From Phytophthora hibernalis (taxonomy: Eukaryota > Oomycota > Peronosporomycetes > Peronosporales > Peronosporaceae), in assembly GCA_012656075.1 (NCBI GenBank), contig JAAKBF010000049.1, forward strand, positions 558,001-622,000: a stretch of DNA of 64,000 nt, given 5' to 3'. This document shows positions 43,870 through 54,670 of this stretch, piece by piece. Below the pieces are notes generated by a model. That model made no database searches. It was not told where the DNA came from and was given only the letters and a program-made list of their open reading frames with translations. A program made the position numbers and the translations under genes. Each line of letters begins with the position of its first letter. Position 1 is the first letter of the stretch.

Positions 43870-46202
43870 AAAACGCTCTGAGGTAATATTGTTTGGTATA
43901 CTGCTCTAGATTTTCCAATCAACCAAGGGTAATACCCAGGTTGCGTACTACCATTAATGTATCGAAGGCCTCTCTTGACTGCATTCCAGTGTTGGTTGCC
44001 ATATTTGCAAGAGATTGGCTGACTTATCGCAGGGATTTGGCGAGGTCGGGTCGGGTTGCCATCATCAAGAACACCTCTCTGTACGGATCGCTCGTGTTCC
44101 AAAGAAGTTTGTGGACACATAATATGTGACATAGATATTATCTAGAGAGAGCTTGATACTCGGATCTGTGGGCGTTCCCACCAAATATGAATTGAGATGG
44201 GAGAAGCGGTCCAGGACTTTGGTTGCGTATTTCCCTTGGTGTAAGAAGATGGTTACGATCGCGTACAATGGACCACCCTAAAGGTAATGGGCTTCGCCCA
44301 GGTCGGTCATTTTAAAACGCTGTTTAAGGGCATCTTTGATATAAGTGAAAATGTCGACAGTAGGTGCAATGACGAGGAGGCCGTCGACGTAGACAAGAAT
44401 GTAACATGTATGACCTTCATTTTCCCCAACAAATACGCATGGTCTATTGGAAGTTTAGGAAAATTCATTGTAGCTAAGTAGTCACACAATGTCGAGTACA
44501 AAATGCGAGGGGCTTGGCTGAGGCCGTATAGTCTGTTCAACAGCTTGCATACGAGGTTTATTTCCCCTTGCCAAATGAACCCTTCAGGCCGTTCCATGTA
44601 GATTTTTTCATCTAGGTACCCATTTAAAATACGGGTTTGACGTCCATCGGATGGATTTCCATATTCAGTAGAGAAGAGATGGTTTGTAGAAGTCGTAGGA
44701 GCTCCATGTGGATGACCAGGGAGAAAATCTCGTCGTAGTCAATTCTATATATTTGAAGGAGACCTTTTATAACTAGGCGATCTTTGCAGCGATCTATCGA
44801 GCCATCGCCCTCGTATTTGACGACGAATAACCGCCTGCATTGCAATGCACGTCTGGCATTGGGCAACTTGGTTAGTACTCATGTTTTATTGTCCATGAGA
44901 GACGGCTATTTTCCTTTGAGGGAGTTGCATGGCTGCCTTGAAGGTCTTTGGTTCCGATATATGCCTTATAGCAAGTAGTGTATAGAGGCAAGTGGGATGC
45001 GATTCGCTTTCCTCTCGGTCGAGAGGAGCATTGATCAAGGCTGTTACCGGATCAGTATCTGTGCTGTCTGAGATAGTTTTTGCTTTCTTAGGTGCTGGTT
45101 CTTTATCTTCAGCGCCAGTGCGTTCGCATTGCGTTTTCGCTTTGTTGACAATGTGGGCAATTGATGGGGATGTCGGAACTGTAATGACATTGGAATAAGT
45201 AAATCTGTATTGAGTTCTGTAGTTCGAGAAAATCCAGCTTGGGGAATTCATGTTCGCGGAAGGTAACATCGCGACTGTAAACAATGCGATTCTCTGTTGA
45301 ATTCAAGAGCCTGTAGCCCTTCTTGTTGGATGGAATACCCAGATACATGCAATTTCTAGCCCGTTTTTCGAGTTTGTTGTGGTGTAGCTCCGGGGTATGA
45401 GCGCTGGCCGTGCAGCCAAATACTTTAATGTAATGGTTGATGGTTTCTTTTTAACCATTTTTCTTTGGGGGTCGGCTGTGATTTCCATGGCAATCTTGGC
45501 GTTTTCCATTAGAAGCATGAATGTTGTTTCCACGACTATGGTACCTGTTCCTCGAATTGTTGCCGCGACTGCCCTTGTAGTTTCCGTGTAGGGGCGTTGG
45601 CTTTGTGTGCTGTTTGGTGCCTTGAGATTTACATTCGCGGGAAGGACTGTACCAGCCTTAATTTGACCATCACGTAGGTAACGCTGCAAAATGTAGCAGT
45701 CGACCTTGTCGTGGTTGTTTCGTTGGCAGTACGTGCACTTCAATGAAGCAACGACTGCTCTCTCCGTCTTGGCGGGGACTTGGAGATACGCTGGCATCGG
45801 AGGTGGCGCTGTGGCCTGAAGAACTCTCTTAGCTCGGGTCTCTTTAGACTCCGGGGTTCCTTGCCTGAGGATGAAGCGATTGAGCGCTAGGTCATTCTGG
45901 ACCTTGGTCGCGATGTGCCGTTTCAGGTCTTCGTATGGAATAAACGTCCGACTGCATTTCCAGATTGCCAGTTCAGAATTCCATTCCGTTGGGAGGGAAT
46001 GATACAGATAGAACAATTTTTGCACCTCGCTCAGCACACTGTTCGTGGCTTTAGCGGCCGCCTTCATGGATTTTTGCAAGTAGATGATGAGCGCCATGCG
46101 GTCTGATCCTTCCTCGTATTTGAGGACCATCACACCGTGGATGACAGTTTTGAGGCGCGGAAAATAGCGGTCGTTGGAGCTTGAGTCAGTCCTTGGACTC
46201 AT
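43870..46202 (-). mobile_element. Internally deleted copia retrotransposon
   Basis: Minus strand. Gag starts at 46202 (MSPRTDSSSNDRYFPRLKTV) with KYEEGSDRMALIIYLQKSMK, FIPYEDLKRHIATKVQN and a zinc knuckle CTYCQRNNHDKVDC. The frame then passes directly into the C-terminal integrase block (HYIKVFGCTASAHTPELHHN, NCMYLGIPSNKKGYRLLNS), so protease and the integrase core are missing. Reverse transcriptase pieces follow in broken frames: FVVKYEGDGSIDRCKDRLVI, EGFIWQGEINLVCKLLNRLY, GLSQAPR and later HLNSYLVGTPTDPS. The deletion and many stops make it non-autonomous. Confidence 0.8.
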
Positions 46203-46454
46203 AACCTGTGAGGGTTGTAGGAAGGAGAAGCGGAGGAGAGGAGACTTTAGCAGGAGCGGGTAAATTGAGTTGTGATTAAGAGTTATAGTTTGCCGGAGCT
46301 CCGGTATCCATTCAGGAAGTAAGTGGATACATTGTGTGTGGAGCACAGCTATTGTGTGTTCCACGTATATGAATGGCTAGCATCATATCAGTCAGTACGA
46401 AAGGTTGTATGTACATCAGATTAAATAGCCAATGGTCATCGCATATTCTCACAA

Positions 46455-46574
46455 TTTTCGCTAGGGGGAATTCAGTTGAGATGGGCTACACCAGCAATTA
46501 AACTGGCAGCACGGGAGGGGGAATCTGTGACCATTTGCGGACACAAGCTCAAATCCCAGACGTACTCAAAGTGC
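46455..46574. repeat. Truncated copy of the 58.1-kb MITE end plus adjoining shared sequence
   Basis: 46455-46515 matches the right end of the MITE at 58077-58247 (ggaattcagt...actggcagcacgg). 46521-46574 matches 58482-58534 (gaatctgtgaccatttgcgg and onward) with a few changes. The two loci therefore share one larger, partly deleted repeat unit. Confidence 0.7.
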
Positions 46575-46739
46575 TCTCATTCGTGCTGCGTCGACTAGCT
46601 GTTTGACGCCGCTACGCGAACGTGGGGCATGATTTGTCCCAGCTAAGTGGGCTGCCCCCTTCGCTTCGCCCCACGGGGCTAAATATTAACCCACTCTCCA
46701 ATTGATCAAAAATTAATTCCTTTTTATGGATATACAGCT

Positions 46740-47450
46740 AATCTTATCGTTCCTACACCACGTTCAAGGTCTACCGGTTCGCTTTGTTATCAACTTATCG
46801 TCCTAGCTAATCATCGGTCTACCAATCTACCCTCTATATATGTTGTATCTCTGCATATCTATCAACTTATAGTCCCTGTATATCCTATCTATCTACCTAT
46901 CGTATATATCTACGTATGATATCTGCCTATCGCCTCTATCCACGTATCGTATCAACCTGTCGTCTCTACCTATCATCTACCCATCGACTCTACATATCAT
47001 CCCTCCGCTATCGTATCTATCTAGCTCTACCTTTCTCATATCTCTACCCCTCGTCTCTCAGTTTTCTACCACTGTTACCTATCGTATCAAATATCTATTG
47101 CCTCTATGTACTTATCGTCTCTTATATCTATCGTGCCTACCAATCGTGTCTACCTATCGTGTCTACCTACCTATCGTCTCCCTCTCTACCTCTCTCTACA
47201 TATCGTATCTACATTGTCTTCTTGTCGTATCTGTACACATATATTTTGTCTTGTTCTAGGTATTGTCTCTCTATAGGTATCGTACTGTACCTATCGTCTC
47301 TACTTTTCGTCTCTACCAATCTACTGTCTATCGTCTCTTAGCTACCGCATATAAATATCGTCTACCTATAGTCTATCTACCTATCACTCATTTTTAATCG
47401 GTCGTATGGCTTTTACCTATCACCTATATCTACAAAATCTACATCCCTCG
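46740..47450. repeat. Degenerate pyrimidine-rich microsatellite (ctatcgtctctac-type)
   Basis: About 700 bp of loosely repeated ctacctatcgtctctac / tatctatctac words on the + strand. Open frames across it are low-complexity artefacts. A similar array in the opposite orientation lies at 59390-59640. Confidence 0.8.
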
Positions 47451-47454
47451 CCAC

Positions 47455-47860
47455 TTTGTGACTTACTTAGCAAGTATCCTTATGAAGAAAGATGTGTTGT
47501 GATTTTCCTATTAGATATATATTCAACTAACTCCCACTAAACGTTCAAGCACATCTGCAATCCTTTCAATGATCACACTTGAAATGTCCTGTCCTTTCCT
47601 GGTATAAATCCAAAATACCATACGACCTTTCGTGTCGCTACTTTCCGACCAAACTCTGTGGCTCTTACTGTAAGCACATCCTCTCCTATCCAATAACGGA
47701 TCGCATATGCCATGGCCTATCCTCAATCAAGGCGCGACTCTTCACTAAAAACATGCCACCATTCACGTCGCGAGTTTTCTCGAATCAGGCGATTCAACTT
47801 TTGTGGCTCCAATTTTAGTTTGCACCACTCCATTTTTGTGACAGCTCATTACTTCGACCT
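47455..47860. repeat. Left arm of a ~400-bp inverted repeat pair
   Basis: Nearly identical, in reverse complement, to 51101-51499. The segment contains ggaaaggacaggacatttcaa-type sequence in both copies and short identical frames (RIGHGICDPLLDRRG on opposite strands). It belongs to the same copia-family debris that surrounds it. Confidence 0.85.
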
Positions 47861-47894
47861 CTGTAGTTGACGATGCTACGGCTTATAAATGATA

Positions 47895-48110
47895 CTTTGT
47901 GATGAAGTCACAAAAAGAGGTCGGGGCTTTTGTAAAAGTTATCATTAAGCAATTGGATAAACAATTCCCATATACAGTTAAAAGAGTAAGGATGGATGGG
48001 GGTACTGAATTTGACAACACAGTATTAAAAATACGGTGATAAGAGGTTTGTATACCAGAAGACCAATGTGGAATCTCAGGACGAAAATTGATCTACCGAA
48101 CGAGCACACC
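47895..48110 (+). pseudogene. Copia integrase core fragment
   Basis: The + strand encodes MKSQKEVGAFVKVIIKQLDK, QFPYTVKRVRMDGGTEFDNT (the second integrase Asp motif, DGGTEF), then two stops and LIYRTSTPLH, a decayed version of the P-x-AER-T block. A second copy of this integrase piece lies on the minus strand at 61140-61400. Confidence 0.7.
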
Positions 48111-48421
48111 ACTCCATGATAACATGAAGCAAGTACATCCAGAGCCGCCATTGACCGCAGCCGATGTTAATGCGGCGAATTGGAATTGTGCCACGCGCGC
48201 CCCCGGCTGGTGCCACATGATTGCTCCTGTTTTTAGCTGTGTTTGTTGTAGCCTCCCTCCCCAAAGGGTTTGAACTTGTGAGTGAAAATTTGAGAGTGAA
48301 TGAGTTGGTGGCAAATGCACAAAAGATAGATGCACTGAGAGGCATAGACCATAAGGAAGTAGGCAATCATAAGAAAAATGTTTTTAATGAGGCACAAACG
48401 TTTAGGTGTGTCAAATAGAGG
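48110..48421. repeat. Direct repeat, copy 1 (partner at 50785-51100)
   Basis: About 312 bp, nearly identical to 50785-51100 in the same orientation, differing by scattered substitutions and 1-2-bp indels. Together with the inverted arms it outlines a rearranged copia locus interrupted by the pogo element. Confidence 0.85.
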
Positions 48422-48660
48422 GAATCTAGAACATACTTGTGCCCGTTAGTACTTATTTTTCCCGCTGAGTCCATGTGCAGAGTATGCATCAGAACAGATG
48501 CCTTTTCGACTACCATATTCCTATGTGACATCCGTCGTAATTTTGCCAGTTCACGGGTGCTACAAAAGAATTCCACTCTGTATATTTCTCATGGTGACAA
48601 TTGTGGTGCATCTTTGACAATATTACCGGCCAGAATATTTACTAGCCTGCCTTTTTCATC
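48367..48660 (-). pseudogene. Copia pre-integrase region fragment
   Basis: The minus strand encodes RELAKLRRMSHRNMVVEKAS, VLMHTLHMDSAGKISTNGHK and YVLDSLY, the GAG-pre-integrase to integrase entry of an oomycete copia family. A related piece on + is at 61480-61730 (RNMVGEKASVMMHTLHIDSA). Orientation is opposite to the adjoining integrase core at 47895-48110, so the locus is scrambled. Confidence 0.65.
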
Positions 48661-49010
48661 ATGACCTAATATCAGATGCTAGTCTTTAAGGGTCTTCTGA
48701 ACATTCAGTCGAGTATTTGTTCCAACTGATAGTACTAAACTTATATGGCCTACTGGAGATAGTACATCTCATCTATTGCTACTGCAGCAAATATGATTCG
48801 CTTCTTACTTTGAATGAAGCCATATGGCTACAGACAACGACTGAAATAGCCTGCGCTGCTGAATGCCATCCGCCATACTAATGACTGATTACTTCATCCG
48901 ACTGAAAAACTCGGCACAAAAACTGAAGCATGTTGATTGGATGAAATAATACTCAATTGTCAAAAACAATACAATTAAAAGTACAAGAGTGCAAAGGAAG
49001 GACTGACTGA

Positions 49011-50374
49011 TTAGATCATTATCTCCGGGTGTCGAGGAATAGCCTTGTCGAAGCTACGTTTTACAACCTCCTAATCTAATTTCTCCCATTCAGCAATTGC
49101 CGCCTTAATCGCGCGCAGACGTCTCTCTTTCGCCTTGCCCTTGTTGAAAACGTGGACCGCCACGAATTGCCGCCTTTAACGGTCCCATTACGCCAACATC
49201 GAGTGGTTGGCACAGCGATGTACTGTTTGGTGGCAGTGGGACCGGTGTAGCGTTAGCCACCTCATCAACAAGACGCCACCCCTCCTCCGAAACATGGGAC
49301 TCAAAAATTGTCCAGGAGGAGGATGGAAGGCTCTATTTTAAAAGCATTTAAACAGAATTTCCAACTTACGTCGTCGATCCAAGCGTTCTCCTGGACAATG
49401 TAGAGTGACCTTGCGGGTAGTCTGGAATCTCCTCCTTCTCAACAATCCTCCCAGGTTTACCGCGGATGATAAAGAGAATGGGCAGTTTTCCTCCTTTACA
49501 ACCAACAAGTTAAAATTAATACAAACAATAATTCAATTTATATAAAATATGTCATCAATAATAACAACAAACTTTACCATCTGCGCGAGTCGTGAGGACT
49601 GCAGTCATTCATCCCGTGTGCTCCTTGAGGACGACGACATGGGCGGGGTCTTTGCGGCCCTTCAGTGCCCATGCCCGAAGTGGTGGCATATCAAAGTTGA
49701 TGCCAGTCTCATTAACATTGAGTATATCACCACTCTGGTACTGGGCATACTGCGACCAAAACGACAGCGCGAACGCCGCCCGGACCATCTGGAGCTCATC
49801 CATCGTTTTCTCGGCGCATTGGCGTTTCTGTGATGAAAACCCGTAGCTATAAAGAAAAAAGAGTTAAAACGATTTGTTAATAATAAAAGCAAAAACAAAA
49901 TAGCGTACCGTTCGCGAGGCTCTGACAGAGGCGCTCCAATGCAAGGACGCCGGATTTTCTGCTGTCAATGTACTCGGAACATCGACAGCAGAAAATCCAT
50001 TCAGGGTCCTCAGCGTACACCCGGTCGATAATACCAGAACCTAACGATCCAAATTGTAAAATCAAATAAAACAGATGTTAAAAGTGAAAAATCATGCAAT
50101 TAAACAGTACCTTCTCGTCGCGCTTCACGTCCTTCATGAACGTGACAAGGGCAGAGACGCTAAGAAATAGCTCCTTGCGGCCATGCCCTTGTGAGTTTTG
50201 GAAGTCTTCGGGACGTGGAAGTCCAAGAGGCTCTCGACTTGTTTGTGCAGCTGAACTCGGAGCCGCGGGGTATCCGAGGACGCGCGCCGCCTCCTCGACG
50301 CCTAAATCCAGCGCGAGCAAGGCGGCGACCTGCTTCTCCTTTACTGTTTAGGTCTTTTGCTTCCGACGAGGCAT
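49011..50374 (-). pseudogene. Pogo/Tigger-type DDE transposase, decayed, with introns
   Basis: The start at 50374 gives MPRRKQKT followed by an in-frame TAA, then TVKEKQVAALLALDLGVEEA. The helix-turn-helix region includes EYIDSRKSGVLALERLCQSL. Two introns are visible (about 50055-50112 and 49845-49908). Removing the second joins ANR to YGFSSQKRQCAEKTMDELQM. The catalytic block reads GDILNVNETGINFDMPP (first acidic motif), then PILFIIRGKPGG, and PLPPNSTSLCQPLDVGVMGP (second motif). It ends SFDKAIPRHPEIMI-stop. It is almost complete but carries stops and frame changes, so it is inactive. It interrupts copia sequence. Confidence 0.78.
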
Positions 50375-50429
50375 CTTGCAGAATGCAGTGATTTAACTCA
50401 TACTTGCGATGGTTTTGTAGGAGCCACTC

Positions 50430-50784
50430 ACTAATATACGTTGTGATTGGTATTTAAAAAATGAAAATTACTGAAATCTATTGGCTCAATTTTTTTAATT
50501 TTAGTATGTAGTTGAACATATGCCACTGTTGCATGGCGAGTTTTGCGTTGCAGGCTTTTTAGTCGTTGTCTGTATCCATATCAAGTGAAAGTGGAAGACA
50601 CAGTTAAAGTTGAAGTGTATGGACGAGGTTCAACGTACAAGGACGGGGCGCAGGTTGAAGTGAAAGATAGATCTGAAGTTGAAGTGGATTAAGGACAATA
50701 CTTGTGAGTGTAAAGGCAAACAATAAGACGTAACGTTATCGTATTAGTTGCGTGACAGTTTAAAAGTTAAAGATTAGACTACGA
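50430..50784. other. AT-rich spacer, no gene
   Basis: Contains short direct repeats (gttgaagtg words at about 50600-50690). No frame with a recognisable domain. Confidence 0.4.
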
Positions 50785-51100
50785 CACTCCATGATAACAT
50801 GAAGCAAGAACACCCAGAGCCGCCGTTGACCGCAGCCGATGTTAATGCGGCGAATTGGAATTGTGCCACGCGCGCTCCCCGGCTGGTGCCACATGATTGC
50901 TCCTGTTTTTAGCTGTGTTTGTTGTAGCCCCTCCCCCAAAAGGTTTGAACTTGTGAGTGAAAATTTGAGAGTGAATGAGTTGGTAGCACATGCACAAAAG
51001 ATAGATACACTGAGAGGCATAGACCATAAGGAAGTAGGCAATCATAAGAAAAATGTTTTTGATGGAGCACAAACGTTTAGGTGTGTCAAATAGAGGGAAT
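50785..51100. repeat. Direct repeat, copy 2 (partner at 48110-48421)
   Basis: Same orientation as copy 1 and more than 90% identical by eye. It abuts the right inverted arm exactly at 51100/51101, marking a recombination or insertion junction. Confidence 0.85.
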
Positions 51101-51499
51101 AGGTCGAAGTAATGAGCTGTCACAAAAATGGAGTGGTGCAAACTAAAATTGGAGCCACAAAAGTTGAATCGCCTAATTCGAGAAAACTCGCGACGTGAAT
51201 GGTTTTTAGTGAAGAGTCGCGCCTTGATTGAGGATAGGCCATGGCATATGCGATCCGTTATTGGATAGGAGAGGATGTGCTTACAGTAAGAGCCACAGAG
51301 TTTGGTCGGAAAGTAGCGACACGAAAGGTCGTATGGTATTTTGGATTTATACCAGAAAAGGACAGGACATTTCAAGTGTGATCATTGAAAGGATTGCAGA
51401 TGTGCTTGAACGTTTAGTGGGAGTTAGTTGAATATATATCTAATAGGAAAATCACAACACATCTTTCTTCATAAGGATACTTGCTAAGTAAGTCACAAA
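51101..51499. repeat. Right arm of the ~400-bp inverted repeat pair
   Basis: Reverse complement of 47455-47860. Immediately outside it, 51519-51529 (gagaggaggac) and 51555-51565 (gtcctcctctc) form a perfect 11-bp hairpin of the kind found in LTRs. Confidence 0.85.
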
Positions 51500-51625
51500 C
51501 TGCCGAAGTATGTAAGTGGAGAGGAGGACGCGTGGTACAATGCCCGCCTTGGAAGTCCTCCTCTCTTCCGAACTGACGGATTAATTTAGAGTCTAATAAT
51601 TTAGATACGTATCGAGACGTAAACC

Positions 51626-51772
51626 ATGGGCAAAGGACACACGACGACTGGACAAGGCTCTGGTGCTGACTTCAAGGCGTGGAAGGACAAAGTGGTGACC
51701 CATATTGAGATGTTAGATGAGGCGTATATGGCGAAGCTGCTCCCCGAAATGGCCGACGCGAATGAAGCCTGA
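51626..51772 (+). pseudogene. Start of a retroelement Gag-like frame
   Basis: ATG at 51626 opens MGKGHTTTGQGSGADFKAWK and EMLDEAYMAKLLPEMADANE, then stops. The DFKAWKDKV pattern resembles the first residues of a copia-type Gag (F-x-x-W-K). It lies just after a hairpin-bearing LTR-like stretch. Too short for a firm call. Confidence 0.35.
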
Positions 51773-52255
51773 GCACGGTACGCCCGGACTGCCGAGTGTC
51801 GGAGGGGTACTCCGTTGATCTGGCGCGATCTAAACCTTGTAGCCACCTTGTTTACCCGACAGCTGGGCGGGTTACGCTCTTCTGGTGTTCGCGAAGGTGT
51901 TCAGCGGTGACCAAGGCGGAGGTCGGAGCTTGATCACTCCTCCGGGGTCTGGGTGGGTGATGGCCAGCGGGTATCCTTCACGCGGTCGTCGGTGTGTTGC
52001 GATCGGTCTTGGGTCAAGTCGATCGCATGGGGGTGTATCCTTTTCTTGTGCTGATGTAGCCCTTTCCGCTATTTGCTGCCTCCTCTTGGCGGCATCTTGT
52101 AGCGAGATAGATGTGTGATCCCACCCTGGCCAAGCTATACAGGCATGCGTCGTGTTCTTGGTCGACGTAGTGAGTTCTACTTCGGGTAGGCCAATATACC
52201 TCCTCCCCCAGTAGTCTGGAAAACACTTGCGTCTTGCAAGGTAGATCGGAATCTA
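51773..52255. other. Non-coding repeat-like stretch
   Basis: No domain in any frame; probably part of a retroelement leader or LTR. Confidence 0.35.
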
Positions 52256-52259
52256 TTAT

Positions 52260-52557
52260 CCCTTTTGTTGCCGACTAGGCCAAAACGTGGCATAATGCAT
52301 CGTTTTACTGGAATCGTCCAATCAAATATTATGATTTTAATATTGACCAATAATATGTCTACCGGGAAATTGACCAAAACGATGCATTATGCCACGTTTT
52401 ACAAATATCACCCAAAACATTTTCTGGTCATTTCAGATAACTTAGAATATAGTCACCGGAAAGTAATAGCAAAACGAGGCATTATGCATCGTTTTGCAAT
52501 TTTTCTTGATTTAAGTATTCATATTTTCAAATAGAAAATGTATGGGCAACAAAAGGG
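52260..52557. mobile_element. piggyBac-like MITE with three internal palindromes
   Basis: 298-bp element. Perfect 13-bp inverted ends cccttttgttgcc (52260-52272) and ggcaacaaaaggg (52545-52557) are flanked on both sides by TTAT (52256-52259 and 52558-52561). The CCC...GGG ends and a TTA-rich duplication resemble piggyBac elements (target TTAA). Inside are three 25-bp near-palindromes around gcataatgc, at 52282-52306, 52376-52400 and 52471-52495. No coding capacity. Confidence 0.78.
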
Positions 52558-52561
52558 TTAT

Positions 52562-53310
52562 GTATCTTAGCTCCCTTTCTCTCCCTCTATCTACTGGATT
52601 CTTCGCGCATCCTCAAAGTTCCTCGTGCTAACTCTCTTCCCTAGATGATTTCTGATGCACCATTAATTTGGTACCACCCGATCGAAGCTCGAGATCGCGA
52701 TCGACGTATCGAATTGATTGCATCACAGAGATCTGAACCCATGACGACTGACCTCAGACACCCCTAACCCACCGCCGTGATCCGGATTACACTTCAACTA
52801 TCCGATCGTGGACTGACCTCAGCCAAATCGCGGAGAATGAAATGCGCTTGTCCACAATAGCGACTGCTCTGTCGAGTCAAACAGCTGCCAAAGGAAAATT
52901 GTTCTGACACAGAATACATGGAAGAACTGCGTCTAGCGATTGATTGCCCTTTCGGTGCTATTACAGTTCCAGAAGAGGATGAGCTCAGGGTCGGACCAGC
53001 TCTTCTTCTAAGGGAAGAGCGAGATCAAACCGCCAGGCTTTACAACAATTGGGCCACGCGGTCGTTTTGGATGAATATGATCACTTATCCGACTTTCCTT
53101 AGATTTTGTAAAGTGTATGGTTATCTTTAACGACCAATCACTGGGTTTTTATTATAAATGGCCAATCCGAAACATGATATCATGTAACATCGACCAATGA
53201 GTACGCATAATGTTAAGTGGGTCCTCTATGCCAGCCATTCCGACGTATCGGGTCGGAGGAGCGGAAAATATGTGTATCTCCATTCAAATACCTAGTGTGT
53301 AGCGTATCAC
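52562..53310. other. Spacer before the Crypton, no supported gene
   Basis: A 70-codon frame at 52918-53130 has no recognisable motif. The region may include the 5' part of the Crypton element. Confidence 0.4.
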
Positions 53311-54670
53311 TTGCATATTTGCATTTTATCCGACCTCTCATCAAGGCATGGGCTTAGACGAGCTCAAGCCTGGCAACACCATGCTAGCCAGGGAGACAAC
53401 CATCACGACCTTCAATGTCTTGGTAAAGAGCGAAAGGTAGAATTTGACAACGTTAAACGATGCATTGAGCAGGACGGCACATGTAAGTGTTTTGAGTCTG
53501 AATTGGATATGTTTCGTATATATCTAGCATTTAGCGAGGAAAAGAAGGACAGTACACTTGCCCGGAACACCTCTATGCCGTACTACAGACAGAGTAAGAT
53601 GTGGCTGTTCGAGCTCTTCCCTGTGCAACGACACATTTTCGAAACAAAGTTGCTTAGCTTAGGGAAGACGCTTGACAGCTTCGATATGAAACGAGACCGA
53701 AAGGTGGTCAACAAAGCCCCACCTTGCTCAAAGAGTGATTTAAAAAAGATGATCTTGTATTTGCATCAGAATGCTTCTGCCAGTGACTATCAAGATGCGG
53801 CTTTGCCGTGTCTGCTGTGGTACCTGTTCGGACGAGCTTCCGATTTGTCTCTTGCCCGCAAGAAGAACTTGTCTGTTGACGCGGAGGGTTGTTCTTCGTG
53901 CGGTTCATCCGTATGAAGACATCCGAAGAACAGGGTCTCTCGATGTTCCCGGACGCCGACTTTGTCACCTGTCCCCTTCATGCTGTTGCCGCGGCAATCA
54001 TAACGCAGACAGCGCCATCAATCATCCTGATCGACGACTTGCCCAAGATCTCAGTCCAAGCCACTGTCAAATTGTCTCCAGCGACACCGTTGACGGAGGT
54101 CTTGAATCACCCTGACGAGTTCACCGGTCTTGAAGCTGCAACCACGCCTGTCGTCACGACCCCTGTGCCAACAGACACCACCCCGACCATCTACTCCACG
54201 TCAATCGGCTTCTTGATCGTGTCGCACGGCATGCTGGCGTTACCGTCGCTCTGGCGTCTCACTCGTTTCGCCGCGGTGGTGCTCAGCACGTCAACGGTTG
54301 CGACGGACTCATGCATCGCTGGATCTTCGACCGTGGTGCCTGGAACATGTCTACAACAAAGTAGGGGTACAACTTCATTTTCAACACAAAGCAGGGAGGT
54401 AGCAAGGCGCTCAGCGGCTACGACACGAAGGCCACGGTGAAGCCGAAGAACTTGCAGACATTCGACGCTGAGACGCAGGAGAAGACCGCCGCCGCCCAAC
54501 GCGCGCTGTTCACGACCTGCTAATAGATAGAAGGCTCCAAGTTCAATCTTAGTCAGCAAATTGCAGATGCCCTCACCACTTACTTCATCATGCATTACCC
54601 CTTGATGAAGAAGCTCCAGGTGAATGGATTTGCTGTAAAGCGCTTGGAGTCGGCAGATACCAATGCGGGG
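53311..54670 (+). mobile_element. Crypton-type tyrosine recombinase element, broken
   Basis: The + strand encodes the core of a Crypton recombinase. The first part includes SKSDLKKMILYLHQNASASD and LPCLLWYLFGRASDLSLARK, with the catalytic Arg in GRASDL. After a frame change come VLFVRFIRMKTSEEQGLSMF (the Lys strand) and CPLHAVAAAI. After another, ALASHSFRRGGAQHVNGCDG (the H-x-x-R motif), WIFDRGAWNMSTT and GYNFIFNTKQGG with the candidate nucleophile Tyr. The C-terminal part is TTYFIMHYPLMKKLQVNGFA and AQLLAWSSDLVAVGYERQAK. Cryptons move with a tyrosine recombinase and no terminal inverted repeats and are known from oomycetes. Two or three frame changes and stops; probably inactive unless some are sequence errors. 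Confidence 0.78.

Noticed and set aside
46916..47341. Tyr/Ser/Leu-rich frame of 141 codons resembling a membrane protein
   Set aside because: Lies entirely in the ctatc-type microsatellite; hydrophobicity is a by-product of the repeat.
52282..52495. Three spaced palindromes considered as a CRISPR or a tRNA-like array
   Set aside because: Only three copies, the intervening segments belong to a MITE with terminal repeats, and no cloverleaf can be drawn.
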